Position numbers and translations under genes: made by a program. A stretch of DNA of 64,000 nt from Pascua guehoae (Eukaryota; Basidiomycota; Tremellomycetes; Trichosporonales; Trichosporonaceae). This document shows, piece after piece, positions 24,192-35,648 of this stretch (positions are counted from its first letter, which is position 1; every line of letters begins with the position of its first letter). The notes under the pieces were generated by a model. The model was not told the origin of the DNA. It was given only the letters and a program-made list of their open reading frames with translations, and made no database searches. The stretch covers positions 335,119-399,118 of the forward strand of contig BCJX01000012.1 in the NCBI GenBank assembly GCA_001600415.1. Direction: 5' to 3'.

Positions 24192-27089
24192 CTAGCCACG
24201 TCCAAACCAGCCGCCAAGCCATCCGCTCTTGGCCTTGCCCGCGGGCGCCGCCTCGGGCGTCTCCTCGTCCTGCGGTGCGGGCTGCGGCGTCGCTTCGCGA
24301 CGCTCGCGTCCGGGAGCCGCGCGCGAGGCAGCGACGGGTGTAGGCGCGACAACAGGGGCAGGCGTCTTGGACGGTGCCTTGGCTGGTGCCTTTGCCTTTG
24401 CGGGCGCGGGTGGCGGCGCGGCCTGTCCTGTTCCAGCGAGGTTGAGAATGTCTTCCATGGGCAGGTCGACATAGTTGAATGCCGTGTCAAAGAAGACGGG
24501 CTTTGTGACCGTCTGTGCAAAGAGGGCGCGCTTGGCTGCGAGGTCGAGCGCGGCGACGCGCTCGCCCAAGCCGTCGACGTCGGTGGGGGAGAGCTTGACA
24601 AACTCCTCTTGCAGCGCAACGTCCGAGTCGAAGAGGGCGTCGCGCGCCTGTGTGACGAGCTCGGAAGAGCGCGAGAGGAGCTGCACGGCGGTGCCGTACG
24701 AAGGCGTGGGGTAGATGCAGTGCAGACGTGCGAGGTGGTAGCACCGCGTGGCGTGGAAGTATGCCTCGATGCCCTCTGCCGCGCGGCGAACACCCTCCTT
24801 TTCCTCGACAATCGCGAGGGTACGCAGCTGGCCCAGACTCTGCAGGACCGTGTCGTACAGCTTGACCGTGGCCGCGAGCGCCTTGACGGCCTCTTCGACC
24901 TTTGCGCGACCCCCGGCAATCTTGAACACGGTCGGGTCTGCGGGGAGTGCTGGCGCGGCGGTCGCTAGCGTCTCAACGAGGAGCAGGTCACGGCGGATGC
25001 GGTGGGAGAGGAGGAGGAAGACAATGTACTGGTGTGCGACCGAGAGCGACTGCGAGGCGCGCGTGGAGCGGAGCGACGACGATGTCGCCTCCTGGTCGTC
25101 GAGGAGGTGGCGTGCCACCCCCTCTGCCTCGCCGAGGACGCCCAGCACACGGTCCCAGCCCTTCATGCCGCGGCCCTTGCCGTTGTCGGCCTTGCCACGG
25201 AGCTTGCCGAGCGCATCCTGGACGCGGAGCATGGCGTCCACGATTTCCGCATTGCGGAACTCAATCTTGTCGCCTGCAAACTCGACCGCGTCGAGCGTCC
25301 GCCGGCCAGCCTCCATCTCGGCCACGTTTGTCTCTGCGCGCAGCTGGGCGACAAGCTTGCCGAGCCCTGGCACGGCCTCCTCCATCATCTCGTCGTCAAT
25401 GTCCGCGACGACGCCGTCAATGTCGTGCGACTCGGCGCGGCCGAGCTGGTACGCGCTAAACCGGATGAGCGGGTCGTAGGCGTCGATAAACTCGACAGCC
25501 AGCGCCTGGTCGTACGAGTCGCGCGCCGCGTCGGCGAGCGTGTTGAGCAGCCGCCGGCGCGCAGCCAGGTCGGCCAGCACCTCGGCATACGCCCCGCGCT
25601 CAAAGTTGAGCTCGGCACGGACAGAGAGGTGGTAGATGGTAATCTCGGCCAGGCACTGCTGCGACATGCGAGCGGGCGACGCAGCGGCGAGCGTCTGCGC
25701 AATCGAGTGCAGAGAGGTGGAGAACTTGAGCGCGCGACGGAGCCATGAAATCTGGTCCCTGCGGGTAGATGACGGCGCGTTGGGTTTGCCGGCAAGGGCC
25801 TTGAACTGGTGCGAGTGGGCGAGCGCGCGCTCGGCAGAGAACAGGACGAGCTGGAGGTGGCTGTGGTGTTAGTCAGGGTTGGGCGTGTGTCGGAGGGGAC
25901 AGGGGGATAGACGGGGCAGGGGACAGAGGTACAAGGGGACAAGGGGACAGAGGGGGAAGAGGGGGCAAAGGGACAGAGGGACAGAGGGATGCCAGACTTC
26001 AAGAGATACCTGGTCTCACGAGATGCCAGACTCGAAGAGATACCTGGCCTCACGAGATACCAGGTCGCAAGAGATGCCTGGCCTCAAGAGACAGCAGCTC
26101 TCAAGTGATACCTGGCTTCAAGAGACACCAGGCCGCAAGAGACACCAGGTCCCAAGAGACACCAGGCCGCAAGCTGCACGAGGATCAAAGAGGTACCAGA
26201 CCACCAGAGACGCCAGGATGAAACGAAAGATATCCCAGACCTCAAGAGACACCAGGATTAGAGACCTCAGGCCCCAAGAGACACAGGATTCAAGAAGCAC
26301 CAGCGCTCAACCACTGGGGATCAAGAGACACCAGAACTCGGGCTCAAGCGACACCAGGCTCAACCGGCCAGGCCTCAAGAGACGCTCGCGTTCAAGAACA
26401 AGCGACACCAGGATCAAGCGATACCAGTATCAAGCGACACCAGGATAAGTGACACCGGGCCTCCAGAAACGCACGCGTTCAAGAGGAACCAGACCCCAAG
26501 ACACCACGCCCCAAGACACCCGCCCCAGCACTCACCGAGCATCCGCGGCCGTCTCGGCAGTCACCGGCGCGGGCTTCTTGTACACCTTGCCCTTTCCCGA
26601 CGTGAGGCCCGTCACCTGCCGCATGCGGTGGAGCTTGTTTGCGCAGTGGTGGCTGTGTATCAGTACAGGCTACTCCTCGGGCCCTCATATCATATCTAGG
26701 TGCTAGACATCTAGATGCTAGGTGCTAGATGCTAGATGTTAGATGTCAGAAGCTAGATATCTAGAAGCCAGATGCCAGATGCTGGATCCTAGATGCTGAT
26801 GCTCGACGCCAAATGCTGGTGCTAGATACTAGACGCCAGATACTGGTGTCGGATGCTAGATGCTGATGCCAGATGGCAGACGCCAGATACCAGATACCAG
26901 ATGCCAGAAGCTAGATATCTTGATATCTAGATATCTAGAGGCTACCCGTACTCACCGGTACCGCTCATAATCCCCATTCCGCAGGCCATACACCCCCCGC
27001 TCGCGGCTCAGGAGCTTGAGGACTGGCGTCAGCGCAGAACAACACACACGCGTACCCTTGAACGAGACGTCCTGCGCGGGCTCGGACAT
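24192..27089 (-). CDS. SRP68: Signal recognition particle subunit SRP68
   Basis: RNA-binding subunit that, with SRP72, forms the largest heterodimer of the cytoplasmic SRP. Four exons: 27089-27056, 27022-26956, 26652-26536 and 25860-24192. The start MSEPAQDVSF is joined to VLKLLSRERGVYGLRNGDYERYR, then HHCANKLHRMRQVTGLT, the conserved SRP68 RNA-binding helices. The last exon carries SAERALAHSHQFKAL, the rest of the TPR-like body and a Lys/Ala/Pro-rich tail ending WLGGWFGRG. Total about 605 codons, normal for the family. The first intron (27055-27023) is only 33 nt, divisible by three and stop-free, so its retention would insert 11 residues. The next two introns (303 and 675 nt) are packed with unrelated minisatellites. 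It shares a 304-nt divergent promoter with LSM7. Confidence 0.94.
25985..26470. repeat. Minisatellite (TCAAGAGACACCAGG-type) filling SRP68 intron 3
   Basis: About 25 degenerate tandem copies of a unit of roughly 15-22 nt built on CAAGAGAnACCAGG / CACGAGATACCTGG. They occupy most of the 675-nt intron at 26535-25861. An adjacent GGGGACA-type tract runs from about 25905 to 25985. Confidence 0.85.
26690..26945. repeat. Minisatellite (CTAGATGC-type) filling SRP68 intron 2
   Basis: Tandem 7-8 nt units CTAGATG(C/T) and variants (CCAGATGC, GCTAGATAT), about 30 copies, inside the 303-nt intron 26955-26653. The unit is unrelated to the array in the neighbouring intron. Confidence 0.85.
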
Positions 27090-27393
27090 TGTGAATGTAG
27101 GTGTCGGTGGAGATAACGTTGTCGTCAAAAGTGTCTGGTTCAGAAGTCGGCCGTGGTGGTGGTGGTGGTGCAGTGGTGGTACTTGATCGTGGCGTTCCTG
27201 GATCCAGCCAGTCCACATGGCACATGGCACAACCACAGGGACCAGTTTGCGCCGATTTGCTTCCGTCCCCTCTCCTCGCCACATGTTGGCATGTTGTCTT
27301 GCTCACATCCATAGCCTGACAACAACCACCACCACACCACCACCACCACCACTCTCCCCCCTTCCACCCCCACCCCCACCCAACCTACATACA
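27090..27393. promoter_or_regulatory. Divergent promoter of SRP68 and LSM7
   Basis: 304 nt separate the two start codons, which face away from each other. Contains a GTGGTGG repeat near 27155-27178 and a CACCAC-rich, pyrimidine-rich stretch just before LSM7 (27320-27385). No TATA-like element was recognised. Confidence 0.6.
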
Positions 27394-28046
27394 ATGTCAT
27401 CACGAGTACGTCCCCCCCTCCCCGCCCCCGCCGCTGACAGCAGGGACGAGGCGGACACCGCGGCGGCCGCGGCGGCGGGGGGCGGCCCGACGAGCGCAAG
27501 AAGCGCGAGGGGATTCTCAACCTCGCCCTCTATGTCGACAAGAGCATCAAGGTGACGTTTGCGGGCGGGCGGGAAGGTTAGTTTGGGGGTGGGGGTGGGG
27601 GTGGGGGTGGGGGTGGGTGCGAGCTGCGTGAATGAGATGGTGCGGCTGGCTGGTGTCGCCGTTGGGGACTTGTTCCCTTGCTTCCTTCCTTGCTTGCTTA
27701 CTTCTTTGGACTTTGCTGGATTTGTTAGACTTTGGGGTTGCTCACACACAGCGACGGGCACGCTCAAGGGGTTTGACCAGCTCATGAACTTGGTCATGGA
27801 CGACGTGGTGGAAACGTATGAGAGTGAGCTTGTCGGATATGGTGGCGCAGAGCTCACGCGCAGACGATGCGATGCCGCCGCGTAAACTGGGCCTGGTGGT
27901 GCTTCGTGGTCCCAATGTCGTGCTCATCAGCCCCACGGATGGCGCGGCGGGTGAGTTGCAGTGCACAAGTTGCAGCGCACAAGTTGCAGCGCACAAGTTG
28001 CAGACGGTGCTGACGCTGTGCAGAGATCGAGGACCCCTTTGCGTAG
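27394..28046 (+). CDS. LSM7: U6 snRNA-associated Sm-like protein LSm7
   Basis: Subunit of the Lsm2-8 ring on U6 snRNA and the Lsm1-7 ring in mRNA decay. Five exons (27394-27405, 27444-27576, 27752-27823, 27864-27950, 28024-28046) encode 108 residues. The 12-nt first exon MSSR is followed by an Arg/Gly-rich leader, then KKREGILNLALYVDK and VTFAGGREATGTLKGFDQLMNL (Sm1 motif), a conserved VVETYE, and the Sm2 motif LGLVVLRGPNVVLISP, ending EIEDPFA. Introns of 38, 175, 40 and 73 nt. Intron 1 could equally use an acceptor three bases earlier, adding one Gln. Intron 2 carries six GGGGGT-type repeats and intron 4 a 16-nt repeat built on CACAAGTTGCAG. Identification is firm. Confidence 0.96.
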
Positions 28047-28100
28047 ATACCATGGCCGCGCGAGTATCGAGGTTGTTCGGTGGAGGCCGCGACGTGCAGT

Positions 28101-28160
28101 GGGAGGGACTGGGAGGGACTGGGAAGGACTCGGAGGGACTGGGAAGGACTGGGAGGGACA
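28101..28160. repeat. 10-bp tandem repeat (GGGAGGGACT)
   Basis: Six consecutive near-perfect 10-bp units directly downstream of LSM7. Confidence 0.95.
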
Positions 28161-28248
28161 TAGAGAGCAGCACGAGCAGTACAGAGCAGCGCAGTGCCAA
28201 GCAGCACAGCAACCAGAGAAAAAATACAAAGCAATGCATCTCTCCAAC

Positions 28249-28371
28249 GCATGCTCCGAAGCACGCTCAAACGCACGCTCCGACTCACGCTCCAACTCAC
28301 GCTCCAACACACGCTCCGCACGCTCCAACACACGCCCCAACGCACGCTGACTCCAACACACGCTCCCACTA
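28249..28371. repeat. 12-bp-type tandem repeat (ACGCTCCAACAC)
   Basis: About ten degenerate copies of an 11-12 nt unit between LSM7 and the MED14 stop codon. Confidence 0.9.
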
Positions 28372-28400
28372 GTATGCTGATGAAATGCATATGATGTCGT

Positions 28401-31400
28401 CTACTTGGACGTGGACGAGAGTGCCGTCTCTATCTCTGTCGCCATGGCCTTGAGCACATCCTGCAGGACATTGACAGTGCACAGGATGGATGTCCCGCTG
28501 TCCAGCCGCAGGGCGGGTGGCATGACGCTCCCCACCTTGCGAGCGGCCGCAGCAGCAGCGGCTCCAGCAGCAGGCGTCGCCGCAGCGGGAGTCCCGTACA
28601 CCGACACTGAACCCGGCGTCGCCACCTTGGCCGCCCGCGCAGCCTGGAAGCCCTTTGCCACCGCGCGCTCAATACCAGGAATAGTGGTCAAGGGCCCGCA
28701 CGACAGGTCTGGAAGCGCGTCGCCACATATCCTCGTCGCGTCCGAGATGAGGAACCGCAGGCCATCGCTCGAAAGCGCAACATCCAGGGCGTAGCGTCTC
28801 GTCCCCTCGACATCCCACACGAGACGGTACGACTCGACAGATCGCACGACAAGCGCGGGCATCTGGCCGGTCGGCGAGGCCGCACGCAAAGACTCTGCCT
28901 CGAGAAGCAGCGGGAGCGTCGCACGGAGCAGCTGGATAAACTGCTTGCCCTTGATGCCCAGCCCATCGCTCGGGTGTCCTCCCGCCTGGCTCGTCGCTTC
29001 GTTCAGGTACGCCGACAGGAGTGGAGCAATGAGCTGGTGAGGACTCGACTCTACGTCTACAGCGGGTGTGGCAGACGGTTCGGCCGGTGTAGACGTTGCC
29101 GCCGACGCCCGGTAGAACGACACCTCGTACGAGTCCGACGTGGGCGTGTACGTGATGGCGGCCTGGTATCCCTGCACGGTGGTGAGTCACCCGTTCCTGG
29201 AGGATAACCAACACGGCCACTTACAGGTGCATACTGCAGGGTTGCCGTGCAGAAATCAAACGACAACATGCGAATGTCGTGGAACTGCTCCGTCTTGTTG
29301 ATCCGGTTGACTGCGAGTAAGCATTATACACACGGCCCGCTCAAAACTCACCCTCGCCAGCGACCACAATGACCTTGCTGAGGCGCTCCCACTGCTTGAG
29401 AAAGTCGGACACACACTGGGCGAGGTTGGGAGCCCTGAATCGCACAGTGGATGTGGCCGGGTCAAACTTGATGCCATCTGCACGCGCCGCACTCGACGAC
29501 GCCGGCGCGACGTGCGAGTCGCTTGGCGACACGGATGGCCGATGACGAAGCTGCACAATCGTCTCCACAGTGCACTGCGTGCCCTTCCACCAGTCGTTGA
29601 TGACCAAAAAGACCTTTGGCGCAGCCACCTCGGCCGACCGCGAGTCCTTGAACAGGTCGGTCGCGTTGACACAGATAATCGGCACCATGCCTGCCAGCGC
29701 CGAGCGGCTGCGGGGCGCGGTAAAGTCAGACTCGTCGGGAAAGTGTGTCGTGTACAGGATACCACGGTCCTTGAGCTGCTGCTCGACAATGGTCTGGGCA
29801 ACAAGCGCGCTGAGGCGTAAGCTTGGGTATGTGCGACCAATCCGAATACTACCCACTTGCAGTAAAAGAACATGTCCCGGAGGTCCTTGATGCCGACATG
29901 GAAGCGGCTGACGCCTCCAGTGACCTGGGTTTGCCATGCGAGTCCCAACGGGTCATCTCCTTCGGCTGCATCGAGGTCTCTCTTGAGAGACTTTGCCTTG
30001 CGTCGCGCGGCAAGCTTGGCCAAGTCGATCGGAGTCCGGTCGCCAACAGACATCTTGAGCCCTGCGCCATTGTCCATTGGCACGCGGAGGAGCTTGAGCA
30101 GCTCGAATGCAATGCCGTTTGGTGTGACTTTGGAAACAAAGTAGTGTGAAGGTGAGACTGGCAATGGAACAAACGCAGTCGATGTCGGGTGCAAGTCGGT
30201 CTTTGAGAGATCTGTCGGGGTCAGCAGAGGGTTGCACAAGGTCGTCCTCACCGTGTGTCCGAAGAGCAACGCGGCGCAGCGGGTACAGCCCAAGTCGACG
30301 GAGATTGTCCTCGACATCCTCCATGATCACCGCCGACAGCAGCCTGTACAGGTCGTCGGCAAGACGCGTCTTCTGGTCGTTGACCGAAGCCGTGGCCAGC
30401 CTGGCGCGGATGGTGCGAGTGCTCTCAACCACTTGCCCGTTCTCCCTCGCGGTCGAGTCCTCAATGTCAATGAGGCCAGTGGTGGCCGATACAGAGACTG
30501 CAAAGTGTGCGCCGCCGTGCTGTGACGGCAACGGCACGACCAGCGACAGGGGGCGTGTCGACGTCGACGACTCGGACTCGACAAAGCGTGGCGGGTTGAG
30601 CGGGTCCAACGTCAACCGCACGTTGGATAACAACGGTGACATTGTGGAGCGCGCCAGGTGGCTGGCGTGCGCACGCGTTGCCGTGGTGAGAATGTCCTTC
30701 ATGGAGAGCGCTGAAGGGTCCTGATGGTTAGCTGGGTCCACATGGCCCGGCAAGCTAGACCCACAATCTTGAGTCCCGACGCATCCATGGCCTCTCCCGC
30801 CTTGAGACCCCCGCCACTGCCCGCTTCCCCGACCTCCCACTTTACGCCAATCTCTAACCGCACAGGTCGGTCCACGGGCTGCTCACCGCACGAGGCAACC
30901 TCGCGCAGCACCCGCTCCGCCTCGCTGATAGGTGTGGCAGACTCGCCAAGGGTGAACGTCAATGTACCCCCTGTTACGGTTGCCGGCGCCCGTCCACTGC
31001 TGCCTCCCGCGGGCTGTGGTGCGCGCTTTCCTCCCGCAGCCGGAGGGGGCTGTTGGGGTCGTGCACGACTGTGACGCTGGTCAGTATTGTTCACCCCACC
31101 TGGACTCCTCTACACGTACTGCCAGTACCGCACTCGGAGCTCCTTTTTTGTTCTGTCCATGTCGACCAGAAGGTGACTGCGCCAGCGCCCCTGGCTCAGC
31201 GTCATGGCCTGAGTGAACAGCACCTCGAGCTGGTACGCAAGGGACAGATGTTCTACTTGTCAGAAAGGGAACGGCCGCTGGCAGTTGTGTTGCCCAAAAC
31301 TCACGCAAAAAGTTGTAGATGCGAACGAGTGGCGAATCGACCACCTCTTTGTCCGCGCCGTCGGCCTTGTCCTTTTCTTCTGGCTCGGGCAATGGCCGTG

Positions 31401-32686
31401 GCGCGAGCAACTCCATGTTGGCGAGGTCGAGAATTTGCTGCAACTCTTCCTTTGTAAACGTCTTGGCCGCCTTGGAGCCCTCTGGTCTCCACGCCCATTT
31501 GACGCCGGTGAGCCACCATCGGCTGTCGTCCTCAAACCCGACGACGCTCAGCTCTGCGAGCCAGCCGTTTGGCCCGCCGCCGCGCACATGGACGCGGCCG
31601 TCCGCGACGCGTTCTACTTTTAATTCTGCCGGAACATAATCAATACAGCGTAGTCGATACAGGAGATGCTCGTTGAGGCGCTCGACTGTGTCGAGGACGA
31701 GTGGGGGATTTAGCGGCGGTTTTGGGATAAACGACTCTGTCAATGCCGTGGGCAGACGCGAATACGTCCCCGTCGCGCGGAGGGACAGTGCCGTGACAAT
31801 GTCGGCGTTCCGTTCCCTGCGCCTGTCAGTGTCTGTTGTGCGCGGCGGCACAGCACAACACACGGCGGCCGACGTTTCCCCGACGCGTTCACTCACCGCA
31901 GTGTCTCGACAAGTTTTGTCACATGCCGAACATGCTCGATGGCAACCTCGTGCTGCGCATTCTGGTGCTCGAGGAACTGCTGGATGCGGCGCGCGTCCGT
32001 GACCTTGCCGCGCAAGACGGGCTCGTCGCCCCGCGCCTTGCCCTTGGATGGGTACGATGTGGGGCTTGTATCGTTGGACTCGCCATTGGAATGTGGGGTG
32101 GGAAACGACGCGGCATGTCCTATGCCTGCACCAGTCCCGGCGCCCAGTGGCGCGACGGTGGTTGCGAGGTCGACTGTCGTCTTCCATCGCAGCACGGCAA
32201 GGTACTTGAGCACTGCCTGGCGCGTGGTCTTTGCGTACTCGATAATGTGCTTTGGCTTTTGACGCGTCGCGAGTGGGGGCAGTCTGGAGTTTGGTTAGCA
32301 TGTGCGATGGACAAAACACGCCACAGGTTGGCTGCTTGCCGCTGCTGCTGCTCGCGTGCGCGTGTAGTACCAAACCCGGGGGACAGCACGCACGTCTGCT
32401 CCACGAGGGTCCTCATGTCCTTGTATCCCTTGTGGGCGAGGCGGTCGAGCATGAGCCCGAGGGGCACATTCTCGCTCTCCCAGTACGGCGGCAGCTCATC
32501 CTCGACCTGGTCCGCCGCTGGCGTCGGGTAGCGGAAGAAGGGCTTTGGCCCCAGCTGGGGGTTGCGGGAGGAGGAAGCGACGGGCTGAGGAAGTTGGTGG
32601 AGAGCGGGTGGGGCGGACGAGAAGGCTCCCGAGGCTGCTGTATGGGAAGAAGGTGGCGGCGGGCGGACTGGGGTCGAAATCGACAT
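28401..32686 (-). CDS. MED14: Mediator complex subunit 14 (Rgr1)
   Basis: Scaffold subunit linking the head, middle and tail modules of Mediator, the RNA polymerase II coactivator in the nucleus. Roughly 1,150 codons in about nine exons. The start MSISTPVRPPPP leads a low-complexity region, then the diagnostic VPLGLMLDRLAHKGYKDMRT. Across a splice follows TLPPLATRQKPKHIIEYAKT and KYLAVLRWK. The second block runs from ERNADIVTALSLRATGTYSRLP to LNEHLLYRLRCIDYVP and the FTKEELQQILDLANMELL / LVRIYNFL region. The C-terminal exon (about 29180-28401) ends VLKAMATEIETALSS. The N-terminal signature is unmistakable; exact exon borders in the middle are approximate. It is divergent from FAD1 and convergent with LSM7. 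Confidence 0.93.
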
Positions 32687-33720
32687 TGTTGTGGGTGCGG
32701 GGCGGGTGGGAGCACGGGTTGCTCAGGCGGTCATTGTCTAGGATTGCGAGTGTTGATCTAGATGGTGGCAAGGCAAGGTGGGTGTAAAAAAGAGATGGAG
32801 ATTTGATGTGATGGATGGATGGAGGGTGTGGGTGGGTATGGAGTAACTACTACAGTAGTAGTTCAAGTTGTTCCAGGAGGCAACGAGGGAAGGTAGGCAG
32901 GCAGTCAAGGTTGTTGCCATTAGCACCCACCTGGCGGGCAGGCAGCAGGCAGGTCTGCACTGTGCACCCAGTTGAGCGGGGGGCCTACAATAGTGTCCGT
33001 TCTGGCTCTGGATGGTCCCCGGTCCCAGTCCCAGCACCATGTGGCCATTCATTTGGTGCGGGACGGAGGCAACTCGGGCCTGGGCACCTCTGCCTGCCTC
33101 TGCCTGCCTGCACGCACTGGCTGCACTGCACTGCCTGGGCGCGCTGGGCGGGGCCTGCCTACTGCACTGCTGCCTGCATGGCATGCCTGCCGCACGGCCG
33201 ATCGCGCATGGACGCTCACGTGCACAGCCGCTAACGCATGCCTAGTGAAAATCATGCCGAGAAAATAGTTGCACGCCTATTTTATTGCAATCTCCAACCG
33301 GGCCGCGGAGCCGCGGTGATCAGAGCGGGCGTTGGGCGGGGGTTCTAAATCTTGTGGCACCTGGTTGCAAGCCGAGAGTTGAGTCCAGAGTGGCCGAGGG
33401 TGGGTGGGCAGACACTCAAGACTACAGTAGCCACGCCGTCCTCCTCATTGCATGGCCGGATCGGAATGCAAAGCACCGGTCACCGGCCACATGGCACATG
33501 GCACATGGCACATGGCACCGTGGCTCGAGGTGCATGGCTAATGGCGGACCGACTCGGCATCGGCTGACCACTCTACCGACTTTGACCACCGACCACGACC
33601 ACTCATTATCAACCACTATCACTAACAGACTCTCTACTCCACCACCACCGACCCACACCGACCCACACCCACCGCCCCCCGACCCAAACCGACCGCCTGT
33701 ACCCCCGGCCCTGCTGCTCC

Positions 33721-33753
<33 letters not shown>
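32687..33753. other. Divergent MED14 / FAD1 intergenic region
   Basis: 1,067 nt with no supported gene. It contains GCCTGCCTGCC-type runs (about 33085-33185), CATGGCACATGG repeats (about 33488-33518) and a CACCGACCCACAC-rich tract before FAD1 (33600-33700). Confidence 0.6.
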
Positions 33754-33754
<1 letters not shown>

Positions 33755-33780
33755 TGAGCACGAGCATGAGCATGTCGCAC
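33720..33780 (+). repeat. (CACGAG)n microsatellite running into the FAD1 start codons
   Basis: Hexamer repeats whose variants CATGAG create in-frame ATGs at 33754, 33766 and 33772, so the start position depends on repeat state. Confidence 0.85.
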
Positions 33781-35470
33781 GTGACGCCCGCCGAGCTGGA
33801 CGCCGTGTTTGCGCGGGCCAAGGTCGACGACGCGCTCGGGCGCAAGATTGCCAGTGCTGTGGCGCTCATCGAGGGCATTCTGGACAATGTCGGGTGTGTA
33901 TCGTGGGCAAATGCGGCTGTCGCTGGGGCTGGGGCTTGCGGCTGGCGCGTGGATAGACCCGCGCGGCTTGATGCTAACACGTAGCGAGTCTGCGGTCGCG
34001 CTCTCGTTCAATGGCGGCAAGGACTGTGAGTTATGCGTTCTATCCGTGTTCGGTGTCGGCATCGTCCCGCTGTGTCGGCATCGTCCCGCTGTGTCGGCGT
34101 CGTCCCACTGTCAGCGACGTCTACCTCGACGACCCGACGCATGGATGAGTGTCCTGGTTCGTCGGGCCCCGTCTGCACCCGTACGGCGCTTGCGTCGGAC
34201 ACGTGCAGGGGACACTTGCATGGCGATCATGAAGCACACTATGTCAGCGACCGCACTCGTCGTGGTAGTCTTGCCCGCCGCTCCCCGACTCGCTGTCCCG
34301 CACGCCCCAGCTAACCCCCCCTAGGCACAGTACTCCTGCACCTATTCGCGGCGGTGCTGTACGAGCGGCACCGGGCAGTCGCCAACGGCCACTCGCCGCC
34401 GCACGGCAAGCTCCCGCGCGTGCCGAGCACACCTAGCAGCAAACTGCACGCCCCCGTCCCTGTCCGGAGTGCGTCGGTGCAGGCCTACCTGGACGCGCCG
34501 GTCGCGCCGCCCCCGCCGCTCCCGGCGTGCGTGCAGACGCTGCAAGACACGGGCGAGACGCCCGACAGCCTGCGGTGCGCGACATCGAGCGCGACGCACC
34601 ACACGCCCGTGGACCGCGACCACGCCGCGCCGTACCCGCTCATCCGGAGCGTGTATTTCACTGCGCCCAACCCGTTCCCGGCCCTCGAGGCGTTTGTCAT
34701 TGACTGTGCGACGCGGTACGCCATGGACCTGTACCGCTTTGGCGGCGGGATGAAGGCCGCCCTCCAAGAGTATCTCGCCTGCCATGGGGGCAAGAGCATC
34801 AAGGCTATTTTGCTCGGGACGCGCCAGGGCGACCCGAATGGGGGTGAGTGGAGAGTAAACCACACTCGGGCAATATGCCCTCCCACAGTGCCAACCTAAC
34901 CCGCCTCTTCCCGGCTGCTCACACACTCCACAGACGTCGCAGTGATCGCACCCACAGATCCGAGCTGGCCACAGGTCCTCCGCGTCCACCCCGTGCTCGA
35001 CTGGACATATGCAGAGGTCTGGGACTTTTTGCGAGAACTCAACGTGCCCTGGTGCAGGCTCTACGACGAGGGGTGAGTCACGGTTTGTAACCACAACCAC
35101 CCTCGCCTTGCGCACAAACGACTCAACCTAATGGCACAGATACACATCACTCGGCTCGACCCACAACACACAACAGAACCCGCTCCTGAAAACAGAATCG
35201 GGCTGGGAGCCAGCATGGAAGCGTGAGTACCCGTGCCAGGACACCGGCGTAACCTTTCTGCTTTGCCGTTTCCTTCTTCTTCCCTTCCACTTTCGCTTTC
35301 ATCCCTTCCACTTTCACTTCCTCTTCCCTTTCACTTCACTTCCTCTTCTCTACCACATTCACCACCCCTAGCACTTGGCTTTCACTGACACGCCAGTCGA
35401 GGATGAGTCACAGGAACGCGCGGGGCGGGTTGCCTGCCAGCGACCGACACCGGCTGCAGTCTCGACATAG
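33754..35470 (+). CDS. FAD1: FAD synthetase (FMN adenylyltransferase), PAPS-reductase fold
   Basis: Cytosolic enzyme adenylating FMN to FAD. Exons begin at 33754 (to 33893), 33985-34025, 34325-34843 and about 34934; the last ends at the stop at 35470. Landmarks: [10 protein letters not shown] (P-loop-like ATP motif, split by introns), [48 protein letters not shown], then [55 protein letters not shown] and [11 protein letters not shown]. All key blocks of eukaryotic FAD1 are present. A proline-rich insertion (about codons 100-150) separates the first two blocks. Intron 2 (34026-34324) contains GTGTCGGCATCGTCCC repeats. The start at 33754 is the first of three in-frame ATGs. Confidence 0.93.
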
Positions 35471-35648
35471 AACTAGAGTTGTATCATTAGCGCAGGGCCT
35501 CGGCGAGCATGGAGAGGTAGAGCATGGCTGTCAGACTCGATGGATGCATTTTTGGACACATACGTCTCTCTCACGTCTCCTTTCTCACATCTCCTCTTCT
35601 CACACGTCCACGCCTCTCAAAGGACCATATGCATATCTGTGAACAAGA

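Larger units (their letters stand above)
28047..28400. other. Convergent LSM7 / MED14 3' region made of tandem repeats
   Basis: 354 nt, no gene. Two tandem arrays (listed separately) occupy more than half of it. The two genes' transcripts must end within or beyond this repeat DNA. Confidence 0.7.

Noticed and set aside
31081..32373. Treating the 430-codon minus-strand ORF as a separate gene
   Set aside because: Its second half carries the MED14 block ERNADIVTALSLRATG...; the first half is intronic or out of frame, so it is an internal exon region of MED14.
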